35,260 bases of DNA from Vibrio sp. UCD-FRSSP16_30 (GTDB lineage Bacteria > Pseudomonadota > Gammaproteobacteria > Enterobacterales > Vibrionaceae). Numbering within the stretch: position 1 is the stretch's first letter; each line of letters starts with the position of its first letter. The notes under the pieces are model-generated. The model did no database searches and was not told the origin of the DNA. It worked only from the letters and a program-made list of their open reading frames with translations. The stretch covers positions 82,980 to 118,239 of the forward strand of contig NZ_LZFW01000005.1 in NCBI RefSeq assembly GCF_001676025.1. Direction: 5' to 3'. Positions 24,167 to 33,600 of the stretch are shown one piece after another. The translations under genes and the position numbers were made by a program.

Positions 24167-26223
24167 TGAATAAAAATAGTGAACACTTTGATACGTTAAA
24201 GCGCACCTCTATTGCGCTTCTTAAACAAGTCGGGATGAATGCTCAGGCGAGAAACCTGACAAGAAACCCCACTCTCGAGCGTATGACGCCTGTAGATTTA
24301 TCTGAGCAATTAAAGAAGTTTAATATTACTTTTACGGTTAATAAGGCTCATAGAAATCAACTTGAAGAGAGCTATCATCCTTTTATTGGTATTCGAACGG
24401 CTGAAAAAGATTCAGAAAACGAGTACCAAGCATCTCTATTCCGTCATAGAGGGAAGAGATACGAGATTAATCTTGTTGGTTCAAATACCTGGGAAGAAAT
24501 AAGCTTTGAAGAGATTCAAAGTTTTTCTCATATTATAGTTTTAGAAACGCTTCCTAGTCGTCAAATAAATATTCGAACATATTTAAAAGAATTAAATCAA
24601 CGCCGTAAGTGGTATTGGCCTGTTTTGATTTTGACTTTGATGTCGACTATTACTGGATTATCCATTCCTTTATTTACCATGACAGTATATGACAAGGTTA
24701 TTGGCTCACATTTAGTCATGGTATTACCTCAAATTGCAGTTGGGGCTGTTATTGCACTATTTATTTATGTTGGGGCAAGGCTGCTACGTGGATATATATT
24801 ATCTAAAACAGTTACTGAGTTTGTTCGTGAAATTGCCAATATAACTTTCTATAGATTGTGTTATATACCGCTGATGCTATTAAGCCGAGTTGGTATTACC
24901 AATCATATCAATCGTATGAAAAACACCGAACGAGTACGCTCTATATTAGCTGGTACCGTTGGTGGCAGTATGCTTGATTTACCGTTTGTCGTCATAGTGT
25001 TAGTTGTTATTGCACTGTTGGCGGGGTGGTTAGTATTAGTGCCAATATGTATGTTGGTGCTTAATTATATTATATCGTTACTACTGACTAAATATACTAA
25101 TGCAGCGTTACCCTTAATTTACAATGAGCATCAAGATGCAGTAACTGAATTATCAAGAAATATTCTTTTCTTGAAATCGGGAGGGAGTGCGAGTGGTTGG
25201 ATTACTAACTTGCACCGCGTTAATCGAGAAAATGCCAGACAGAACTTTTTGTTTGCGAAACGTAATGGCTTGTTTGCAGCCGTTAGTCAATTTATGGCGA
25301 TGGCAACAGGATTAACTACCATTTTTGTCGGTATTTTTTTAGTACTTAATCAGTCAATCACGTCAGGAGCGCTAATCGCTTGTGTCATGCTTATTTGGCG
25401 AATTACCGGCCCGGCATCAATGGCGTTTTCTTCTTCACTTAAATTCACCATGATACAAAGTGCGATTAAGCAATTTGATGGATTCTTAAGTGTTCCCACT
25501 GAGAATAATGAATTGCGGTTGGATATTCCCAATATTCAACAAGCACCAAAACTATTATTTAAAGGTGTGACTTTTCGATATTCAGCCGAAGGTTCTCCAG
25601 CACTTAGTAATGTTGAAAGCAGTATTGAGAATGGTTCGATTGTCGCCGTTATTGGACCAAATGGTTGTGGTAAAAGCACCTTGTTATTAACAGCCCTTGG
25701 GGTGATAGAACCTCAAGCTGGGTTTGTTTCGGTGAATGAAAGCAACATTCGTCAATACGATCCAAGTGTCTTTAGGGGGTGGTGCTCTTATGCGCCTGCA
25801 GAAACGAATTTAGTGGAAGGATCTTTGGCTCAAAATATAAGAGCGGTTAAAGCAGATGCGACAGACGCAGATATTTTAAATGCCTTAATCCAAGCGGGTG
25901 CTCAGCCTCTTCTTGATATTGTGGGTGGGGACATCAATCAAGATCTATTTGATGCGTGCAATATCATGATGTCGTCACTTGAGGTTGAAGCCATCGCTTT
26001 GGCTAGAGTGATTATTAGTGACTCTAATTTCATTTTAATGGATGAACCTATTTCAAGTGGTAATCCAGTCGTCAAAGCTGCGTTCTCTAAGTTTTTAGAT
26101 AGCGCGAAAGGAAGTAAAACCGTCATTTTCTCTACACATGATCAATCAATTTTAGAGCATGTAGATCAAGTCATCGTTATGGATAAAGGAACCATCGCAT
26201 ATAGCGGGCCAGTTTCAGGTTAG
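24166..26223 (+). CDS. Type I secretion ABC transporter with C39-like domain (partner subunit)
   Basis: A 685-residue partner of the preceding subunit. The N-terminal about 130 residues look like the catalytically inactive C39-peptidase-like domain of HlyB/LapB-type transporters, with FIGIRTAEKD and FSHIIVLE strands but no catalytic Cys-His pair visible. The membrane domain runs about 145-440 (LTLMSTITGLSIPLFTMTVY). The nucleotide domain has intact Walker A GPNGCGKST (497-505), Walker B ILMDEP (D626, E627) and H-loop STHDQ (H658). The signature is degenerate (MSSLEVEAIALARV) and the Q-loop Gln is Ala (SYAPAETNL). It would supply the one working ATP site of a heterodimer with the upstream protein. 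It exports the adhesin encoded downstream, by context. Confidence 0.88.
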   Translation: MNKNSEHFDTLKRTSIALLKQVGMNAQARNLTRNPTLERMTPVDLSEQLKKFNITFTVNKAHRNQLEESYHPFIGIRTAEKDSENEYQASLFRHRGKRYEINLVGSNTWEEISFEEIQSFSHIIVLETLPSRQINIRTYLKELNQRRKWYWPVLILTLMSTITGLSIPLFTMTVYDKVIGSHLVMVLPQIAVGAVIALFIYVGARLLRGYILSKTVTEFVREIANITFYRLCYIPLMLLSRVGITNHINRMKNTERVRSILAGTVGGSMLDLPFVVIVLVVIALLAGWLVLVPICMLVLNYIISLLLTKYTNAALPLIYNEHQDAVTELSRNILFLKSGGSASGWITNLHRVNRENARQNFLFAKRNGLFAAVSQFMAMATGLTTIFVGIFLVLNQSITSGALIACVMLIWRITGPASMAFSSSLKFTMIQSAIKQFDGFLSVPTENNELRLDIPNIQQAPKLLFKGVTFRYSAEGSPALSNVESSIENGSIVAVIGPNGCGKSTLLLTALGVIEPQAGFVSVNESNIRQYDPSVFRGWCSYAPAETNLVEGSLAQNIRAVKADATDADILNALIQAGAQPLLDIVGGDINQDLFDACNIMMSSLEVEAIALARVIISDSNFILMDEPISSGNPVVKAAFSKFLDSAKGSKTVIFSTHDQSILEHVDQVIVMDKGTIAYSGPVSG

Positions 26224-26273
26224 CGTCTTTAGATGCTAGTGATGAAACAAATATTACAATTAATGAGGTACAT

Positions 26274-27590
26274 ATGAGCAATTCAAACCGTGACTGGCCA
26301 GAGCACGAATTTTCAAACACCATCGAATCCTCTAGAGATCGCCGCATCATTCGTTGGGTTGCATTGTTTATTTGTGTATCTATCGCCGGATTGGTGTTGT
26401 GGTCTACTCAAGCTGAGGTTGAAGAAATCTCTAAGAGTAAAGGTCAAATTGTTCCCCTAGGGCATAAGCGAGTTATCCAGTCTGAGCATGGCGGTACGAT
26501 TTTCTCAGTAGATGCACAAGAAGGCGGAGTGGTCTCAAAAGGTGAAAGTTTGGTTCATTTTTCTTCTGTGGTCAGCGTATCGACCAAAGAAGAACTTGAA
26601 GCAAAAAAAGCCAATTTAGAAATGAAATTGCTGCGTTTTGATGCCTTTATGCGTGGCACTACCCCAGATTTCAGCAAATTCGATAGTAAATATAGCAAGT
26701 TGATATCAAGCCATTTAGATGCGCTGAATGATATGAACAAAAAACGAGATGCCATTATTCGAGTAACAGCGGCAGAAATTGCTAAAACTCAGGCAGAGGT
26801 ATCGGGCTTATTGCAAGAAGAGCCAGTACTACGCTCTCAGCTTAAATCGTCAAAAGATGAACTCGACATGATGAGCCAGCCTGGGGTGGGTGATGCGGTG
26901 TCAGAGGTGCAACGCCTTGATACCAAACAGAAATATGAATCACTACTACGTCAGGTAAAAGTACTGAAAGGGAAGCATGACGTACTCAATAAAACCTTAG
27001 TTCATCTTCAGCAACAGTCACTACAAAAAAAAGCAGAGTTAGTTGCCGAAGTATCTGAAAAACGAACCGAAGTTCAAACTGAATTAATCCAAGCTCAAGC
27101 CAGATTAAGAAAAAATACCAATGAGGTGAAGGCTGATACGGTGAGAACACCTGTCGATGGTGTCATCCAGTCTATTCCTAGTAAGTCGGTAGGGAGTGTA
27201 GTTAAACCCGGTGGCACTGTTGCTGTCATTGTCCCTATGACCAAACAAGGCTTAATGGAAACTAAATTATCCCCACGCGATGTTGGTTTTGTTCGAGTAG
27301 GTGATGTTGCGAGAATTAAAATTGATGCCTTCGATTATAGCCGATACGGCACATTGCTTGGCATTGTTACGCATATTTCCCCAACCACGGATCAAGATGA
27401 GCGTGGTGGAGTTTATTACAAAGTGAAAATAGCTATCGAAAAGCCCTATTTTACAAAGGGTTCAACAGATTTGAAAACGATTCCAGGTATGACAGGTGAG
27501 GCCGACATTATTACGGGCAAAAAAACTGTTTTTGAATATTTATGGAAACCCGTATTTACCAATGTTACTGGCGCGTTTGGCGAGAGATAA
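26274..27590 (+). CDS. HlyD-family membrane-fusion adaptor of the type I secretion system
   Basis: A 438-residue adaptor linking the ABC pair to the TolC-like channel. A short cytoplasmic N terminus precedes one membrane helix (about 27-45, WVALFICVSIAGLVLWSTQA). A lipoyl-like half motif follows in GHKRVIQSEHGGTIFSVDAQ with EGGVVSKGESLVHF. A long coiled coil (about 95-295) and then the beta-barrel domain come next, with TVRTPVDGVIQSIPSKSVGS and VVKPGGTVAVIVPM, typical of HlyD/PrtE/LapC. It lies 50 bp after the ABC gene and 12 bp before the adhesin, so it is in the same operon. The start at 26274 has TGAGG upstream at about 6 nt. Confidence 0.9.
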   Translation: MSNSNRDWPEHEFSNTIESSRDRRIIRWVALFICVSIAGLVLWSTQAEVEEISKSKGQIVPLGHKRVIQSEHGGTIFSVDAQEGGVVSKGESLVHFSSVVSVSTKEELEAKKANLEMKLLRFDAFMRGTTPDFSKFDSKYSKLISSHLDALNDMNKKRDAIIRVTAAEIAKTQAEVSGLLQEEPVLRSQLKSSKDELDMMSQPGVGDAVSEVQRLDTKQKYESLLRQVKVLKGKHDVLNKTLVHLQQQSLQKKAELVAEVSEKRTEVQTELIQAQARLRKNTNEVKADTVRTPVDGVIQSIPSKSVGSVVKPGGTVAVIVPMTKQGLMETKLSPRDVGFVRVGDVARIKIDAFDYSRYGTLLGIVTHISPTTDQDERGGVYYKVKIAIEKPYFTKGSTDLKTIPGMTGEADIITGKKTVFEYLWKPVFTNVTGAFGER

Positions 27591-27602
27591 GGAAAGAAAA
27601 AA

Positions 27603-30600
27603 ATGTCTAAGACTACAAAAACACCACAAGACAAAACTATCTCTAAAGCGAAACAGCAACAGAAACAAGCAGAGAAGTTAAAAGCGTCAGAGTTTCGTGT
27701 ACAAGAGAATGAACTGGGAAGGCCGGTTGTTGATATTGTTGCTGCTCAGTCGGTATCTCATTCGCACACTGCACGCGCATCGGTTCAAAATCCACAGAGT
27801 GAGTTGCCGGCAGCGCAATCAACTGAGCATATCAGTCATCCAGTGCTAACGCAGCATGATGTGGCAGCTCCTGTCTTTATCGGCAAGGTAGTACCTCAGA
27901 ATAATAGCGATCACACACAATTCCAACATTCTCAAGTTGTGACTCCACATGGTGTTGTTGAAGTGCATTCTAATGGGGTATTTCAGGTTTTCTCAGTAGG
28001 TCCCACTCTTGTTAGTGGCTCTGCACCCATTTTAGTTCATCAGATGGTTGATGGGCATGCTGTTGGTCACTCTTTTACCATGGTTAAAAGTGGTGCCGGT
28101 ATTTCAATTATTTCTGGAGATACTGCGGCTGTTGTTACCGAAGATGTTGCGGTACAAGCTGGCCAGTTGGTTGCAAGTGGTGTACTTGTTGAAAGTGCGA
28201 CTAGCTTAAAAGGGTTTAATGACTCTGATCTTCAAGGCGTATATGGTCATTTCCAACTAGATAAGCAAGGCCACTGGCAGTATTCTGCCAATGATCTCGA
28301 TCCACGAATTCAGGCATTGAAGCTAGGGGAGACCCTAACTGAAGTTGTTCCTGCCTCAAGTAATAGTGGTTGGAATCATGATATTACGATTGTGATTCGA
28401 GGCACTGAAGACAAAGCGATTATTTCTGGGGCTGGTGTTGGTCATGTCATTGAAGATACTGATGTTCAGGCTGGAAATCTGCATACAAAAGGTCAATTTA
28501 ATATTACTGATTCAGACCATGATGATGCATTCTTTCGTCCGTTAAATGTCTCAGCCCAGCATGGTGAGTTTACCATGGATGAGGATGGGCATTGGTCATT
28601 TTCTGTTTTAGATAGTGATAAAGCAATTCAGCAGCTTGGTGTTGGTGAGTCATTCTCAGAAACATTTGCGGTGACATCAAAAGATGGCGGTACTTCTCAC
28701 GATGTTGTTGTAACCATTTCGGGTATTAATGATGTCCCAGTGCTATCAGTAGTACAAAATGATCATACAGCAGGTACATTAAATACGGCAGACATAGATA
28801 CTACGGACACTCATACTTATGGTATCTCAGGTGGTACTACATCAGGTCAATCGGTCGTCGCTAAAGGCACATTTGGGGATTTAACTTTAGATCCTAAAAC
28901 CGGTGATTATCACTATACCTTGCATGCCGATGCCATCCATCAAGGTATGAATTACAATGCAAAAACACACACCTATACGGGGCATGATACCTTTGAGGTG
29001 AGCACCGATGATCATCATGGTGGAGTAGATACTAAGTTCATTACTTTTGATCCAACAGCAACAATCACGGCTCCAACTTCTGCTGGTGGTCACCCTACCG
29101 TTACCACAACAGTGCCAACAATAACTGGCGTAAGTACCTCCGCGTTAATTACCCCCACTTTAACCCCAGCGCAACCAACGGTGACGTTAACGGGTTTAAC
29201 ACCAAATACTGATACAGGTTCAAGCAATACCGACGGCATTACCTCTAACTCTAAGCCAACGGTAGTCGGCCATACTGATATTCCTTATTCATACGTTGAT
29301 ATCACAGATGGTGTCGGCAAGGTGGTGGGTTCAGGTTATACCGATGCCAATGGGCACTTTGAAATCGCAATTGATTTAGCTAAACCTACTTCTTTTGGGG
29401 GGGATACGCATCATCTAAGTGCTAAAGTCACAGACCCATCGGGCCATGATAGCCATACCACTACGGATTTACCGGTAGTGATTGATCAGTCAGTGAATGC
29501 ACCAGATGCAACGAATACGGTGACGGAAGATCATCAACCATCAGCCGCGGGGGAGCTTATTCCTCATGCCGAACACGGTGATGTGGTTACGGCGGGTGAT
29601 ATTCAAGGTCAGCATGGCAAGTTCCATCTTGATCAAAATGGTCATTACACGTATCAGTTAGATAACAAAGCCGCTCAGCATTTAGCGGAAGGTGAGAAGA
29701 TCACCGATCATACACCGTACACAGTGACGGATGTGGCAGGTAACACCAATACTGGCGATCTGACTGTTACGATCCTCGGGACCAATGACAAACCTGTCTT
29801 ATCTGTGGCGCAAACCACGCACATTGCAGGCACATTACAAACAGCCGATGTGGACAGCAAAGATTCGCACACTTATGGGGTGAAAACGGGCGCAGCTTCT
29901 GGCCAGATGGTTATCGCTACAGGCACCTTTGGTGATCTGAGCTTAGATCCAAAAACAGGTGATTATCACTACACCTTACATGCTGATGCTATCCATCAAG
30001 GCATGAGCTATGACGCAAAAACATACACTTACTCAGGTCAAGATACCTTTGAGGTGAGCACCGATGATCATCATGGTGGGGTAGATACTAAGTTCATTAC
30101 TTTCGAACCCACTGCAACGCTTAGCAAGCCATCAACGACTGGCGGTCAACCAACGGTCACCACTACAGTTCCAACGCCAACGAATGTGAGTAATACGGCG
30201 CCAACAGTGCCAACTCAATCTCCGGCACAACCAACGGTGACGCTAACAGGTTTAACGTCAGCAACAGATACAGGCTCAAGCAATACCGACGGTATTACCT
30301 TTAACGCGACCCCAACGGTGGTCGGTCATACCGATATTCCATTCTCCCATGTTGATATCACCGATGGCACAGGCAAGGTAGTCGGCTCTGGCTACACCGA
30401 TGGCAAGGGTCATTTTGAAATCCAAGTAGATTTAGGCTCATCCATTTCTACAGGGGGGGATACTCATAATCTAGGTGCTAAAGTTACAGATCCATCGGGA
30501 CATGATGGTCAAACAGTGACGGGTTTACCTGTTGTGGTTGATCAACACACAGTGGCAAGTGTTGTAATAACAGATGGAGCGAATCTTGACGGGGTTATTA

Positions 30601-33600
30601 ATAACGTAGAGCAAAGCAAAGCTCATATTACAGGTACCATTGAAGCAGGCGCACATCTTGATAGCCTAGTGGTAACGGACAGTCAAGGTCATAGCGTAAC
30701 CGTTGATACTTCTCACGTTAAGGTTAAAAGCGATGGCTCTTTTGAGTTGAATGTGGAATTAACCAAAGCAAATGGTGAGTCGGGCGCCGCTTCACAGCTT
30801 GTGGATGGTGATTTGAGTGTTGCAATACATTCAACGGATATCGCGGGTAATAGTACAGATGCGACTTCAGCTCATATTCAGTTAGATACCACAACGGCAG
30901 TACCTACGCTCAATGGACTGGCCAACCCAACGCATAACTCGAACAATACGCCGCCAATCACGGGCAGTGCAGAGCCTAATGCTATCGTTACCATTAAAGA
31001 TAATGGCGCGGTGATTGCCACTGTCACAGCGGATAAAACCGGTGACTTTAGCTTTACGCCATCAAAACCGCTGCCTGATGGGGACCACAGCTTTACTGCC
31101 AGTGCGATAGATACCGCAGGGAACCATTCAAAAGACAGTCAGCCATTGATTACGCACATTGATGCTTCCATCGAAGCACCAAAAGTGACTCTGACCGATG
31201 GGAATCACAGCGATTCCATCAATGCTACCGAGCAAGCCCATGCCACGTTATCGGGTGAGTTGACGGATATTGTCATCGATAGCACTACGAAGGTAACAGA
31301 GGTTGTCATTACTGATAGCGCTCATAAGCAAGTGGTATTAACACCACAGCAGCTTGCTACGCTCAATGGCAATGTAGATCATCAAACAGGTCACTTTAAC
31401 CTTACCGATGTCGATCTTACCAGTCTTACCGATGGCGACCTAACTGTTACGTTGACAGCAACGGATGCGGCAGGGAACCACAAAGATGGCAGTGCAACCG
31501 CGCATCTTGATACGACCATTTCAAAACCTGTAGTGGATTTGACCAATGGCTCAGACAGTGCCGGCGCGAACACGGCAGGGACTGACACAGATAATTTGAC
31601 CAAGGACACTAATCCAACGTTTACGTTAGGTAGCATTGACCCTGACGCACAATCAGTAGAAGTGTTCATTGATGGTAGCTCAGTAGGTCAGGCTACTAAC
31701 ACTGGTGGTCAGTGGCACATTCAGGTGGACCCTGCGAACCCACTTTCAGAGGCATCACATGATGTCACAGCGAAGGTGACCGACAAGGCAGGTAACACCA
31801 GTACGTCTGATGCATTGACGGTAACCGTTGACACACATACCGACGCCACCGTTGCCATCACCGATGGTACGGCAACGACAGACGCTCACCATGACGCCGT
31901 AATTAATCATGACGAGCAAAGTCATGCGCACATTACAGGTACCATTGAAGCGGGCGCGCATCTTGACAGCTTAGTGGTGACAGACAGTAAAGGGAATGCG
32001 GTAACGGTTGATACCTCTGCGGTTACCGTTAATCCCAATGGCACTTTTGAGCTTAATGTCGATTTAACCAAAGCCAATGGTGAGTCGGGCGCCGCTTCAC
32101 AGCTTGTGGATGGTGATCTGAGTGTTGCAATACATTCAACGGATATCGCGGGTAATAGTACAGATGCGACTTCAGCTCATATTCAGTTAGATACCACAAC
32201 GGCAGTGCCTACGCTCAATGGACTGGCGAACCCAGCGCATAACTCGGATAATACACCACCAATCACGGGCAGTGCAGAGCCTAATGCTATCGTTACCATT
32301 AAAGATAATGGCGCGGTGATTGCCACTGTCACAGCGAATAAAACCGGTGACTTTAGCTTTACGCCAGCAAAACCGCTGCCTGATGGGGACCATAGCTTTA
32401 CTGCCAGTGCAGTAGATACCGCAGGGAACCACTCAAAAGACAGTCAGCCATTGATTACGCACATTGATGCTTCCATCGAAGCACCAAAAGTGACTCTGAC
32501 CGATGGGAATCACAGCGATTCCATTAATGCTACTGAGCAAGCCCATGCCACGTTATCGGGTGAGTTGACGGATATTGTCATCGATAGCACCACGAAGGTA
32601 ACAGAGGTTGTCATTACTGATAGCACTCATAAGCAAGTGGTATTAACACCACAGCAGCTTGCTATGCTCAATGGCAATGTAGATCATCAAACAGGTCACT
32701 TTAGCCTTACCGATGTAGATCTTACTAGTCTTACCGATGGCGACCTAACTGTTACGTTGACAGCAACGGATGCGGCAGGGAACCACAAAGATGGCAGTGC
32801 AACCGCGCATCTTGATACAAGTATATTAAAACCATCGGTTAAATTTGAAAAAGCAGGTTCAGATGGTATTTATAATGCACAAGAAGTGGGTACGGATGGC
32901 ACAGTAACAGCCACCATTACCCCAGCTACGGATGCACAATCTGGTGACGTACTGACGTACACCGTTGGCAATGGTCAAACACAAACCCATACATTGACCG
33001 ACACCGACTTACACTCAGGATTTAATGTAGAAGTACACCCTGGCGAGTCAGTCAGTGCAACCGTGACGGATGCGGCAGGAAATACATCACCGGCAGGTGC
33101 AGGCACAGCAGCGACAGCCGATCTTGGGGCGAATGCGCCAAAAGTTGACTTTGAATCAGCCGGTAAAGATGGCATTTATAACGCAAAAGAAGTGGGTACG
33201 GATGGCACAGTAACAGCCATCATTACCCCAGACACGGATGCAAAATCTGGTGACGTACTGACGTACACCGTTGGTAGTGGACAAGCGCAAACCCATACAT
33301 TGACCGACACCGATATAAAATCTGGATTTAATGTTGAGGTCATTCCTGGCGAGTCAGTCAGTGCAACCGTGACGGATGCGGCAGGAAATACATCACTTGC
33401 AGGTGCAGGCACAGCAGCGAAAGCTGATGTCGATATTCTTGCACCAAAAGTAACTCTTACGGATGCTAATCACAGCGATTCCATCAATGCTACTGAGCAA
33501 GCCCATGCCACGTTATCGGGTGAGTTGACGGATATTGTCATCGATAGCACCACGAAGGTAACAGAGGTTGTCATTACTGATAGCGCTCATAAGCAAGTGG

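Noticed and set aside
27603..28100. PAAQ and the VAAQ near residue 45 of the adhesin as LapG sites
   Set aside because: The last position is Gln, outside the G/V preference I know. TAAV at 174-177 fits better and even that is uncertain.
31391..31669. Near-identical 92-codon antisense frames at 31391-31669, 33656-33934 and 34961-35239
   Set aside because: They are shadows of the adhesin C/D domains on the other strand. They repeat only because the adhesin DNA repeats.
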